Both the position numbers and the translations under genes were made by a program. The notes under the pieces were generated by a model. That model was given only the letters and a program-made list of their open reading frames with translations, was not told where the DNA came from and ran no database searches. This document shows positions 32,757 through 41,260 of a stretch of 64,000 nt of DNA, piece after piece; the first letter of the stretch is position 1, and each line of letters begins with the position of its first letter. The DNA lies in the NCBI RefSeq assembly GCF_019422935.1, contig NZ_JAHZCJ010000011.1:62001-126000 (forward strand), read 5' to 3'. This DNA comes from Desulfovibrio sp. (GTDB lineage: Bacteria; Desulfobacterota; Desulfovibrionia; Desulfovibrionales; Desulfovibrionaceae).

Positions 32757-34025
32757 GTGTCGATGCAAAAAACCACCAGAGAATCCTTTTGCTGGGTCGT
32801 TGACCCAGACCTGAACTACTGCCATGTGGATGCGGCAAAGGAGCGGTTGCTGGAATTGCCCGTGAGATCACTCGCGGGCAGACCTCTGGTTCATTGCATG
32901 CACCCGTATGATGCCGCCATGCTGCGCCGCGCCCTTGCTTCTACCGAGCCCAGGACGCTCACAGGCTGCACCGTGCGCTATGTGTGCCCAAAGGGTACGC
33001 ACACGGTTACCAGCCTGAACATAAAACCTCTACGCAGTGCCTGCGGCACACTTCTCGGCTTTGAAGGCGAAGAACACAGCATAGGTTCTGTGGACATGCA
33101 CGGAGACTTCGCGCCCATTTTCGAGAAAGTGTTTGCGCACGATTTCATGGCGCTCTGCATCGTCAACAGGGATGGGCAACTGCTGGCGGTCAACGCGCAG
33201 TATGCCAGCATTGCGAACAAGCCCGCCAACATGCTGGTGCGCGCCCACATTCTTGAAGCGGGCATTCCTTCCATTGATATGGTGGACGAGGCTTTCAGGG
33301 TACTTCCTTCTGGCGATACCATTGCCGAGCAGGAGATTATCTGGGACGGCAAGGACTATGTCATGTCCATCTACGCCCTGCCCGACGCCTGCGGCGAGAT
33401 TCACTCCATCTGTGTGTCGCTGCGCGACATAAGTCTGCGCAAGGGGCTGGAGCGCCGGCTGGAGGCCGCCAATCGCCAACTGGAAGAGATGAATCTCAAG
33501 GATTACCTGACAGGCGTGTTCAACCGCCGCCATTTTGATGAATCCCTGCAAAGGGAAGTGGCGCGCCTTGCGCGGGAAGGCGGCGAGATGTGCGTTGGCA
33601 TGGTCGATGTGGACAAATTCAAGCTGTATAACGATGCCTATGGGCACCTTGCCGGGGATGACTGCCTTGCCCGTGCGGCAAAGGCCATGAGCGCCGCGCT
33701 TTTCAGGCCAGGTGATGAACTGTTCCGCTACGGCGGCGAAGAATTCGCCATCATCATGCCCCAGACAGGCAAGAAGAGCGCCACAATGGTTGTCGAGCGC
33801 GTGCGCGAAGCCGTCAGCGCCCTGGGCATTCCCCACAGCCAGAGCGCCTTTGGGCATGTGACCATCAGTATCGGCGTTGCGGCGCTCGATGCAGCCAGCG
33901 CCCTGTCTGGGCACATGGCCTGCGAAGAACTCATCAGAGTAGCGGACAAAGCCCTGTACACCGCAAAAAACAGTGGGCGCAACAAGGTCGCCTCAGCCGC
34001 TTGCAGCAGTATTGAGGGCGATTAG
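32757..34025 (+). CDS. PAS-GGDEF diguanylate cyclase
   Basis: A 422-aa cytosolic protein. Two PAS-like regions (about 8-110 and 120-225, the second ending in SLRDISLRKGLERRLEAANRQLEEMN) are followed by a coiled linker and a GGDEF domain. The active motif GGEEF is at 326-330, with an intact RxxD inhibitory site at RPGD (317-320). It starts at GTG, with AGGAGG 7 nt upstream; the ATG two codons later is too far from that site. No membrane segments, so the signal is probably intracellular (redox, ligand or cofactor). Confidence 0.9.
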   Translation: MSMQKTTRESFCWVVDPDLNYCHVDAAKERLLELPVRSLAGRPLVHCMHPYDAAMLRRALASTEPRTLTGCTVRYVCPKGTHTVTSLNIKPLRSACGTLLGFEGEEHSIGSVDMHGDFAPIFEKVFAHDFMALCIVNRDGQLLAVNAQYASIANKPANMLVRAHILEAGIPSIDMVDEAFRVLPSGDTIAEQEIIWDGKDYVMSIYALPDACGEIHSICVSLRDISLRKGLERRLEAANRQLEEMNLKDYLTGVFNRRHFDESLQREVARLAREGGEMCVGMVDVDKFKLYNDAYGHLAGDDCLARAAKAMSAALFRPGDELFRYGGEEFAIIMPQTGKKSATMVVERVREAVSALGIPHSQSAFGHVTISIGVAALDAASALSGHMACEELIRVADKALYTAKNSGRNKVASAACSSIEGD

Positions 34026-34035
34026 CCGTGCAAAA

Positions 34036-34068
34036 CAAAGCCCTGCGGGTTTATCCCGCAGGGCTTTG
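34036..34068. terminator. Terminator after the PAS-GGDEF gene
   Basis: CAAAGCCCTGCGGG and CCCGCAGGGCTTTG form a perfect 14-bp stem with a 5-base loop, between convergent genes. The T-tract is short, so it may be a weak terminator in either direction. Confidence 0.75.
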
Positions 34069-34108
34069 CGATTAAGGCAAGCTGATTAAAAGAGCGGCCG
34101 ACTCAGGA

Positions 34109-34600
34109 TTATTCCCGCTCAAAAAGTGACTTCTGGATCAGGGCGTCCGCACGGTCATCGGCTCCGCGCAGGGAATCGTAGGCCTTCTGCAGGGCATCGG
34201 GCCAGTCCGCGTCGCTCACATCGCTGATAAACAGCAAGGTCAGGTCACCCTCGGTGGACACGTCCGCATGGGTCATGACCCTGCCGGACATGGCCTGGAA
34301 CGTCCAGCCGCCGCCATCGTCAGCCTTTGAAGGCGCCGTGCCTTTAAGCCTGGCCGACTGCTTTTCGGCAAACTGTTTGGGCGTCAGATTACCGGTTTCC
34401 GCCTTGGTGAAAATACCCATGGAAAAGAATGAATCCTGCCCGCAGGAAACGGTTACGATGCTTTCTTTTTCTGTTGCCGAGCACTTGGCGGGCAAATCTA
34501 TGCTGAAATGGTTAAATTTTTTTTCCGCAGCGGCAGCCGCCCCGCACAGGCCCGCCAACAGCACACAGGCCATCAATGAACCCAACAGCGCATATTTCAT
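34109..34600 (-). CDS. Secreted hypothetical protein
   Basis: A 163-aa exported protein. The signal peptide (MKYALLGSLMACVLLAGLCGAAAAA) is predicted to be cut before EKKFNHFSIDLPAKC. Two cysteines (in PAKCSATEKE and VSCGQDSFF) lie close enough for a disulfide. The rest (QFAEKQSARLKGTAPSKADDGGGWTFQAMSGRVMTHADV) is mixed alpha/beta without a recognised family. AAGGAG precedes ATG 34600. Monocistronic. Confidence 0.75.
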   Translation of the reverse strand: MKYALLGSLMACVLLAGLCGAAAAAEKKFNHFSIDLPAKCSATEKESIVTVSCGQDSFFSMGIFTKAETGNLTPKQFAEKQSARLKGTAPSKADDGGGWTFQAMSGRVMTHADVSTEGDLTLLFISDVSDADWPDALQKAYDSLRGADDRADALIQKSLFERE

Positions 34601-34770
34601 GGACAAGCTCCTTGAAATGTCCGCGCAGTGCGCGGTATTTTTCGGGCGGAAGTATCGCACAAGGAAGGGCGGCTGTCTAGAACAGCCGCCCGCAATACTC
34701 ATAATACCACAGCTTTGTTAACTATTATTGTCAGAGCGTGTTGCGCTGGCAATATCTGTAACGCTGCACC

Positions 34771-35832
34771 CTAAAACTGATAAAGAAACACCGGGCTGCT
34801 GGAAGAAAGGCTGCCCAGTGCGCTCAGGTCTACTCCCAGCATGGTTTTGAGGCTGCGCGGCAGCCAGCCGCCTTCCTTGGGCCGGGTCACAAGCTTGCGC
34901 TCCGCTGGTACGCCGCACTGTTCCGAAAGCCAGGCCAGAGCCGTTTGCTGCCCGCCCAGTTCGTCCACCAGCCCAAGCTGCACGGCCTCACGCCCGGTAA
35001 AAATCTTGCCGCTGGCAAGCGCGGCGGCGCGGGCATGCTCCATGTGCCGCCCATCGGCCACTATGTCCACAAACTGCTGGTGCATGTCGTCCAGCACTTT
35101 TTTAAAGTAGTCGCGCTGCTCGGTACTCAACGGGCGCATGTAGGAACCGGCGTCTTTGTAGGGGGCGGTGGTTATGGTCTCCTGCCCCACGCCTATTTTA
35201 CCCATAAGGCCCTGCAACTGCGGGATGTCCATGCGGACGCCAATGGAGCCTGTCACGGTGGAGGCATTGGCAAACACCCGCGACCCCGCCATGCTGACCA
35301 TCAACCCGCCCGAAGCGGCCAGAGAGCCCATGCTGACAACCACGGGCTTCTTGCGGGCCAGTTCGCGCACGGCACTATAAATTTCCTGCGATGCCGCAGC
35401 GCCGCCGCCAGGCGAATCAACGCGCAGCAGTACGCCCGCGATCATGGGATCGCGCTCCACCTTGCGTATCCACTCAAGGGCAGGTTCCGGATCCATGATG
35501 GGGCCGGAAACAGACACGAGGGCTATGCGCTGACCGCTCATGAGGCCGTTGCTGCCGAGGGCAGCGCCAAACACGCCGACACCTGCCAGCAAAAGCAGTA
35601 TCAGCCCCCAAAAGATGACCGGATGCCGCTTGCGGAACGGACGGCGCAACAGATCCTTCCATACGTTTGCCGGAACCTGGGCCAGCGGGCAGGCGCAGGA
35701 CTGCCCCGCCGTGGGTGCAGGCGCTGCTGCTGAGGACGCCGCAGATGGTGCAGGTTCGGCTGGGCCGCCCTCGGGCATGGCGGACATGGAAAGCGGGGAC
35801 TCTGTATTCAATGAAAATTCCTGATTGCTCAT
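34771..35832 (-). CDS. sppA: Signal peptide peptidase SppA (short form)
   Basis: A 353-aa serine protease of family S49. A Pro/Ala-rich N-terminal cytosolic segment (about 1-60) precedes one membrane helix (71-92). The catalytic domain follows, with nucleophile S174 in GSLAASGGLM and general base K226 in APYKDAGSY. LRVDSPGGGAAASQEIY is the conserved strand-turn. It degrades cleaved signal peptides and membrane protein fragments. The long low-complexity N-terminus with CAC at 46-48 is unusual. Single gene; a non-coding region of about 330 bp lies upstream. Confidence 0.9.
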   Translation of the reverse strand: MSNQEFSLNTESPLSMSAMPEGGPAEPAPSAASSAAAPAPTAGQSCACPLAQVPANVWKDLLRRPFRKRHPVIFWGLILLLLAGVGVFGAALGSNGLMSGQRIALVSVSGPIMDPEPALEWIRKVERDPMIAGVLLRVDSPGGGAAASQEIYSAVRELARKKPVVVSMGSLAASGGLMVSMAGSRVFANASTVTGSIGVRMDIPQLQGLMGKIGVGQETITTAPYKDAGSYMRPLSTEQRDYFKKVLDDMHQQFVDIVADGRHMEHARAAALASGKIFTGREAVQLGLVDELGGQQTALAWLSEQCGVPAERKLVTRPKEGGWLPRSLKTMLGVDLSALGSLSSSSPVFLYQF

Positions 35833-36161
35833 AACGCTCTTTGACCTGATTGTAGTTGTGACGGGCCTTGGCCCGATGGTGGAAAAATTCGCAGGCTGGC
35901 GGCACTATCGCCGGGGATGGCCGCATGCCTGTTCAATGGCTTGGGAAATGTCTTATGGCAAGGGGCTGGGCACACGGTTGGGCTGACGGCTGAAGCCGGA
36001 GATTGGCGCGGAGCGGGATTGTTTATGCAGGTTTATTCGGCGGCAAACTATCTGCCCGGTTCGTGACGCGGATGGCGGCCCAGGGGAGCCCGCACTTTTC
36101 AGGCACAGCCTGATGCTGTTGCATTGGCGCGCCCCGCAAGTGCAGGGCGCGCCTTTTATAT
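35833..36161 (+). other. 329-bp non-coding region with possible plus-strand RNA
   Basis: Both flanking genes are on the minus strand, yet the region ends at 36126-36157 with a strong hairpin followed by TTTT in plus orientation. The stretch has several short inverted repeats (for example GGGCCTTGGCCC near 35874) and no supported open frame on either strand. It may encode a small RNA on the plus strand, or simply hold the sppA promoter. Confidence 0.4.
36126..36157 (+). terminator. Plus-oriented hairpin terminator without an upstream gene
   Basis: GGCGCGCCC(C)GC pairs with GC(A)GGGCGCGCC around a short loop, followed by TTTT on the plus strand only. On the minus strand the bases after the stem are not T-rich, so it suits poorly as a terminator of the acyl-CoA synthetase gene, whose stop lies on the other side. 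Confidence 0.55.
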
Positions 36162-37841
36162 TCAGCGTTGCATAGGTTCAGGCCAGAATTCTGCGGCCAT
36201 TTCGCGCAGTTTGAACTTCTGGATCTTGCCGCTGGCAGTAAGCGGGAACCCTGTTATTGTTTTAATGTACTTGGGTATTTTGTACCACGACACCTTGCCG
36301 CGACAAAAATCGCGCACGTCTTCCGGCAGAATTTCCACACCGGGGCGGGGGATGATGAAGGCCGCGACCTCTTCGCCGTACTTGCGGCTGGGAACAGCCA
36401 CAACCTGCACGTCCAGAATACCGGGCATGCCCATAAGGAACTCTTCAACCTCACGCGGATAGATGTTTTCGCCGCCACGGATAATCATATCCTTGATGCG
36501 GCCCGTCACGCGCAGGTAGCCGTTCTCGTCCATAACGCCCAGATCGCCGGAATGCAACCAGCCCTCGGGGCTGATGGCCTTGGCCGTGTCGTCGGGCATA
36601 TTGTAGTAGCCCTTCATGACGTTGTAGCCACGGCAGAGGATTTCGCCCACCTCGCCGCGCGGCAGTTCCTCGCAGGTATCGGGGTCGCCCACGCGCACTT
36701 CAATGCCGGGCATGGCGCAGCCCACGGTTTCGCAGCGCAGCGACAGGGGATCGTGAATGTCCGACTGGGTCATCACCGGCGAAGCTTCCGTAAGGCCGTA
36801 GCAGATGGTGATTTCCGTCATGTTCATGTCGTCCACCACGCGGCGCATGAGCGGCTCGGGGCAGACGGAACCAGCCATGATGCCGGTGCGCATGTGCGAA
36901 AGGTCAAAACGCTTGAAAAGCGGATGCTCCAGCTCTGCCAGAAACATGGTGGGCACGCCGTACACAGCCGTGCAGCGTTCGCTGTCGAGCGCGGCCAGCA
37001 CCTTGAGCGCGTTGAACGACTCCAGAATAACCATGGTCGCGCCGTGGTTCACTGCGGCGGAGACGCCAAGCACGCAGCCGAAGCAGTGGAACAGCGGCAC
37101 AGGCAGACACACCCTGTCTTCCGGGCCGAAATTCTGGTGGCGACCAATCCAGTACCCGTTCAGCCCCACGCCCACATGGGTCAGCATGACCCCGCGCGGA
37201 AAGCCCGTGGTGCCCGAGGTGTACTGCATGTTGATGACATCCCACGGCTGGAGCAGGGCCTGACGGGCGGCGTATTCCGCCTCGTCCACCATGACGGAAA
37301 GGGCGAGTATTTCCGGCACGGAATACATGCCCCGGTGCTTTTCCGCCCCCAGAAAGCATACGCGCTTGAGGTGCGGCAGGCTTTTGCACACAAACCTGTC
37401 GCGCGACTGCAAACGCAGCTCGGGGGCGATGCGGTAAAGGGTGTCCAGATAGTCGTGGTCGCGCACGCTGTCGATAAGAAAAATATTTTCGCACTCAGAG
37501 TGGGTGAGCAGATAGCGCAGCTCGTGTTCACGGTAATTGGTGTTTACCGTAATAAGTATGGCGCCGATTTTTGCCGTGGCGAATTGCAATGCCACCCAGT
37601 ACGGCACGTTGGTGGCCCATACTGCGACCTTTTCACCCTTCTGCACGCCAAGAGCCATCAGGCCTTTGGCGAAATCGTCCACCAGAGCGCCAAATTCGCT
37701 CCAGGTCTGGCGATAGTTGCGGTCAGGGTACACCAGGGCTTCATTATCGGGAAAGCGTGCCACAGTGTGGTCAAGCACCTGCCCCAACGTCCATTCGCGC
37801 AGTTCAAACTGCGCCTGACGCTCACGAACTTTTTCTTCCAT
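36162..37841 (-). CDS. AMP-forming acyl-CoA synthetase
   Basis: A 559-aa ANL-superfamily enzyme that activates a carboxylic acid with ATP and CoA. The P-loop YTSGTTGFPRGVML lies near residues 195-208, followed by ICYGLTEASPV (A5), WLHSGDLGVMDENGYLRVTGRIKDMIIRGGENIYPREVEEFL (A7-A8) and the catalytic lysine in LTASGKIQKFKL. Length and motifs fit medium/long-chain fatty acyl-CoA ligases (FadD/AcsA type). GGGAGG precedes ATG 37841. It lies 105 bp downstream of an XRE-cupin regulator on the same strand. A pair of this kind probably responds to the fatty or aromatic acid it activates; that is inference. Confidence 0.9.
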   Translation of the reverse strand: MEEKVRERQAQFELREWTLGQVLDHTVARFPDNEALVYPDRNYRQTWSEFGALVDDFAKGLMALGVQKGEKVAVWATNVPYWVALQFATAKIGAILITVNTNYREHELRYLLTHSECENIFLIDSVRDHDYLDTLYRIAPELRLQSRDRFVCKSLPHLKRVCFLGAEKHRGMYSVPEILALSVMVDEAEYAARQALLQPWDVINMQYTSGTTGFPRGVMLTHVGVGLNGYWIGRHQNFGPEDRVCLPVPLFHCFGCVLGVSAAVNHGATMVILESFNALKVLAALDSERCTAVYGVPTMFLAELEHPLFKRFDLSHMRTGIMAGSVCPEPLMRRVVDDMNMTEITICYGLTEASPVMTQSDIHDPLSLRCETVGCAMPGIEVRVGDPDTCEELPRGEVGEILCRGYNVMKGYYNMPDDTAKAISPEGWLHSGDLGVMDENGYLRVTGRIKDMIIRGGENIYPREVEEFLMGMPGILDVQVVAVPSRKYGEEVAAFIIPRPGVEILPEDVRDFCRGKVSWYKIPKYIKTITGFPLTASGKIQKFKLREMAAEFWPEPMQR

Positions 37842-37946
37842 GCATCCTCCCAAAGGCGTGTTGCGGCGAGTACGCCGCTGTTACGCGGTGTGCGGCCTAA
37901 GGGCTTTGAATCGCGCCCTGACAGACCAACAGAAAGTAAACATGCC

Positions 37947-38516
37947 CTAGGGATTGTATGTCACAGCCAGAAATTCCACAGGCTCGTCGCCCGCAGCGCC
38001 CACGTAGTGCGGCACAATGGAATTGTAGTAAATTGTTTCGCCGGGCTTGAGCACGCGGGTTTCGCGGCCATAGACCACAAGCAGTTCGCCCTTGAGCACG
38101 CAGATAAATTCCTCGCCCTGATGCGAGGTCGTCTTGCGTTCACCGCTCTCGGGAAAAATGCGGATATGGAAGGGTTCCATATTGCGGTCGTTCTTGCCCT
38201 TGGCCAGCGCATGGTAGGTATAGCTGGGGCGGGGGACGCGCCCGGTGTGCAGGGCTTCATCGGCTTCGGCCTCACCATTGATGCTGCTCACCACAGGGTC
38301 GCGCGAAAACTGGTCGTCCAGAAAGGTGCCAAGGCGCACGCCAAGAGCGCGGGCCACTTTTTGCAGGGGGCCGATGCAGGGATAGATGGCGTCTGACTCC
38401 AGCTTCTCAAGATAGTCTTCCGTAAGGCCCGTATTCTGGGAAAGAGTTTGCAGGTCAACTTCGCGTTCTTCGCGAAATCCACGGATGCGGGAACCAATGG
38501 TACGCACGGGGGGCAT
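37947..38516 (-). CDS. XRE-family regulator with cupin sensor domain
   Basis: A 189-aa regulator. The helix-turn-helix covers about residues 6-62 (RIRGFREEREVDLQTLSQNTGLTEDYLEKLESDAIYPCIGPLQKVARAL). The C-terminal cupin barrel (about 100-187) has HQGEEFICVLKGELLVVYG and LKPGETIYYNSIVPHYVGA, the usual small-ligand pocket. AGGAG overlaps an in-frame GTG and lies 5 nt before ATG 38516, which is the better start. It precedes the acyl-CoA synthetase and probably controls it and itself; hypF is divergent. Confidence 0.88.
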   Translation of the reverse strand: MPPVRTIGSRIRGFREEREVDLQTLSQNTGLTEDYLEKLESDAIYPCIGPLQKVARALGVRLGTFLDDQFSRDPVVSSINGEAEADEALHTGRVPRPSYTYHALAKGKNDRNMEPFHIRIFPESGERKTTSHQGEEFICVLKGELLVVYGRETRVLKPGETIYYNSIVPHYVGAAGDEPVEFLAVTYNP

Positions 38517-38692
38517 AGACACTCCTGATTGCCGGATATGCCGGGTTGGATGCCGCTCTGGCAGGATGACGTGGCGGCAAGCAACCCACTAAATACCGAA
38601 AAGCCCGTGCGCTCGCAAGCAAACATGCGCTGTTGAGCGGTCATACAATCCCCCTGCTGACACATTTTGCTCTTTGCGCTATGCTGAAAAGC

Positions 38693-41209
38693 ATGAGCAA
38701 ACAACCGATGGTCAGAAAGGCCTTTGTGGCCTCCGGGCAGGTGCAGGGCGTGGGCTTTCGTCCCTTTGTCTACCGCCTTGCAGCCGAGGGAGGGCTTACA
38801 GGCACTGTGGGCAATACCTCTCAAGGCGTGCGTATGGAAATGCAGGGCGCAGAGGCAGAAGTGCAGCGCTTTGGCCGCCGTCTGCGCGCCGAACTGCCGC
38901 CGCTGGCACGGCTGACCAATGTGGACGAACACGACCTGCCCATTGTGGAAGACGAAACAGCCTTCCGCATTGTTCCCAGCTCAGGGCAGGCAGCGCACAG
39001 CGTGCTTGTAAGCCCGGATATGGGCGTATGCGCCGACTGCCTCGCCGACATGCGCAATCCCGCCAACCCGCGCTACCAGTACGCCTTTACCAACTGCACC
39101 AACTGCGGGCCGCGCTACACCATCACGCGCTCCATTCCCTATGACCGCGCCGTCACGTCCATGAGCTGTTTCCCGCTCTGTCCCCGGTGCAGCGCGGAAT
39201 ACGCCGACCCGGCAGACAGGCGCTTTCATGCCCAGCCCGTGGCCTGCCCAACGTGCGGGCCGCGCCTGTGGTTTGTGGATGCGGCTGCGGCCAGCAAGGG
39301 ACAAACTGCGCCGACAGCAGAAAATCAGCAGCAAGCTCTGGAGCAGGCCGTGCAAACCCTGCTCCAAGGCGGGATTCTGGCGCTCAAAGGTCTTGGGGGC
39401 TTTCAACTGGCCTGCGATGCGCGCAATGCCCAAAGCCTGCAAGAGCTGCGGCGGCGCAAAACACGCCCGCACAAGCCACTGGCCCTCATGGTTGGCGATC
39501 TGGCAACAGCCCGCGCCCTGTGCGACCTTACGCCTGAACACGAGGCCCTGCTGCAAAGCCCGGAAAAACCCGTTGTTCTTTGCCCCCGTCGCAGCACGCC
39601 GCAACATGGTGCAGACATTCAGGATGATGCCGCGTATTTGCCTGACGAGGTTGCTCCCGACACCGGCAAAATCGGTATCATGCTGGCCTACACGCCCCTG
39701 CATGCAGTACTTTTTAGCCGCCTTGCAGAATGCGCGCCCTTGCCGCCCGTACTGGTCATGACCTCGGCCAATACCGGGGGAGAACCCATTTGCCTTGGCA
39801 ACCGCGAGGCTCTGGCCCGGCTTGCCCATCTGGCGGACGCATGGCTGCTGCACGACCGGGATATTCTGGTGCGCGTGGACGACAGCGTGGTGACTCTCCA
39901 GCCGAGCCTGTCCAGTCCGGATGCTCACGGCACGTCAGCACACAACACTTCTGCGCCCGCAAGCCAGCTGGCAGAACCGCTGTTCTACCGCCGCGCCCGA
40001 GGCTATGTGCCGCGCCCGGTTTTTCTGCCCAAGACGGAACAAAACGCCCCTTGCGTGCTGGGAACCGGAGCGGAGCTCAAGGCCACCATTTGCCTGACGC
40101 GCGGAGCCGAGGCCTTTGTGGGCCAGCACATTGGGGATCTGGAAAATCCCGCCACCCTGAATTTTTATGAGGAGGTGGCAGCGCATCTGGAAAAGCTGCT
40201 GGAGGTGCGGCCCGAGGCTCTGGTGTGCGATGCGCACCCCGATTTTCTTTCCACCCGCTATGCCGAGGCCCGCGCAGAACGCGAGGGTCTGCCCCTGTGG
40301 CGCTTGCAGCACCACGTCGCCCACGCTGCAGCGGTACTGGCCGAAAACAGCCACTACGGCCCGGCGCTGGCCCTCTGCCTTGACGGCACAGGCCTGGGCG
40401 ATGATGGCACCGTCTGGGGCGGAGAGCTGCTGTTCATGGAGCTTGAACAGGCCCAGTGGCACAGGGTGGGCCGCCTGTCCCCCTTTGCCCTGCCGGGCGG
40501 AGACGCTGCGGTGCGCCAACCCTGGCGCATTGCCCTGGCCCTGCGCAATCTGTGCGAGCAGGCAGAAATTCCTCTTCCGCCACTCCACACCCCCTGGCTG
40601 CCGGAACAGGCGCAGGCCGCTGCCGCTGTGGCAGAAATGCTGCGGCGCGGCATCAACTGCCCGGCCACATCCAGTTGCGGACGCCTCTTTGACGCGGTGG
40701 CCGCGCAACTGGGACTGTGCCTTGATACAAGTTATGAGGGTCAGGCCGCGATCCGCCTTGAAGATGCCGCAAACCGTGCCCCTGAGCATGTGCGTGCGGC
40801 GCTGGAGGGCAAGGCGCGCGACAAGGACGTGGCCGCGCTGATCTGGCCCGTGGGCATTGCGCTGCAGCACGATTTGCTTGAAATGGACAGCGCAGGCCTG
40901 TTTGCCCACGTTGCGCAGGCGCAGGCGCAAGGCATGGACGCCACAGAAGTTGCGGCACGTTTTCACCTCAGCCTTGCCCGGACGCTGGCAGGCATGGCGG
41001 GCCGTGCGGCCCGCAAACTGGGCGTGAATTGCGTGGGCCTCAGCGGCGGCGTATTGCAAAATGCCACGCTGGCGCGCCTGCTGCCGCTGGCGCTGGCGGA
41101 GCAGGGCCTCACAGCCCTCACCCACCACGAACTGCCGCCCGGAGACGGCGGGCTTTCCCTCGGTCAGGCCGTGTGGGGCAGACGGATGCTGGCAATGGCG
41201 AAACCCTGA
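38693..41209 (+). CDS. hypF: Carbamoyltransferase HypF ([NiFe]-hydrogenase maturation)
   Basis: About 838 aa. HypF turns carbamoyl phosphate and ATP into the carbamoyl group that becomes the CN ligands of [NiFe]-hydrogenase, passing it to HypE. Domain order is complete. An acylphosphatase domain (about 8-95, GQVQGVGFRPFVYRLA) comes first. Two zinc fingers follow: CADC...CTNC and CPRC...CPTC. A YrdC-like domain (ALKGLGGFQLACDA, RRRKTRPHKPLALMV) and a Kae1-like domain with LQHHVAHAAAVL and GLSGGVLQNATLARLL complete it. The start among ATGs at 38681, 38693 and 38708 is uncertain, as Shine-Dalgarno signals are weak. No other hyp genes are nearby. Confidence 0.95.
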   Translation: MSKQPMVRKAFVASGQVQGVGFRPFVYRLAAEGGLTGTVGNTSQGVRMEMQGAEAEVQRFGRRLRAELPPLARLTNVDEHDLPIVEDETAFRIVPSSGQAAHSVLVSPDMGVCADCLADMRNPANPRYQYAFTNCTNCGPRYTITRSIPYDRAVTSMSCFPLCPRCSAEYADPADRRFHAQPVACPTCGPRLWFVDAAAASKGQTAPTAENQQQALEQAVQTLLQGGILALKGLGGFQLACDARNAQSLQELRRRKTRPHKPLALMVGDLATARALCDLTPEHEALLQSPEKPVVLCPRRSTPQHGADIQDDAAYLPDEVAPDTGKIGIMLAYTPLHAVLFSRLAECAPLPPVLVMTSANTGGEPICLGNREALARLAHLADAWLLHDRDILVRVDDSVVTLQPSLSSPDAHGTSAHNTSAPASQLAEPLFYRRARGYVPRPVFLPKTEQNAPCVLGTGAELKATICLTRGAEAFVGQHIGDLENPATLNFYEEVAAHLEKLLEVRPEALVCDAHPDFLSTRYAEARAEREGLPLWRLQHHVAHAAAVLAENSHYGPALALCLDGTGLGDDGTVWGGELLFMELEQAQWHRVGRLSPFALPGGDAAVRQPWRIALALRNLCEQAEIPLPPLHTPWLPEQAQAAAAVAEMLRRGINCPATSSCGRLFDAVAAQLGLCLDTSYEGQAAIRLEDAANRAPEHVRAALEGKARDKDVAALIWPVGIALQHDLLEMDSAGLFAHVAQAQAQGMDATEVAARFHLSLARTLAGMAGRAARKLGVNCVGLSGGVLQNATLARLLPLALAEQGLTALTHHELPPGDGGLSLGQAVWGRRMLAMAKP

Positions 41210-41260
41210 TTGCAAACAAGGCGGGAAACACAGAAAGCCATCAACTGACAGTATCCGCGC

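Noticed and set aside
35870-36030. Cobalamin-riboswitch-like words (GGTGG, CACTAT, AGCCGGAGATTGGC) in plus orientation
   Set aside because: The order is suggestive but core positions of the B12 box and the CACTG segment deviate, and no B12 gene follows; chance in a GC-rich stretch is more likely.
36168-38396. 742-codon plus-strand open frame across the synthetase and XRE-cupin genes
   Set aside because: It spans two well-supported minus-strand genes and their gap; its His-rich composition is the mirror of their codons.
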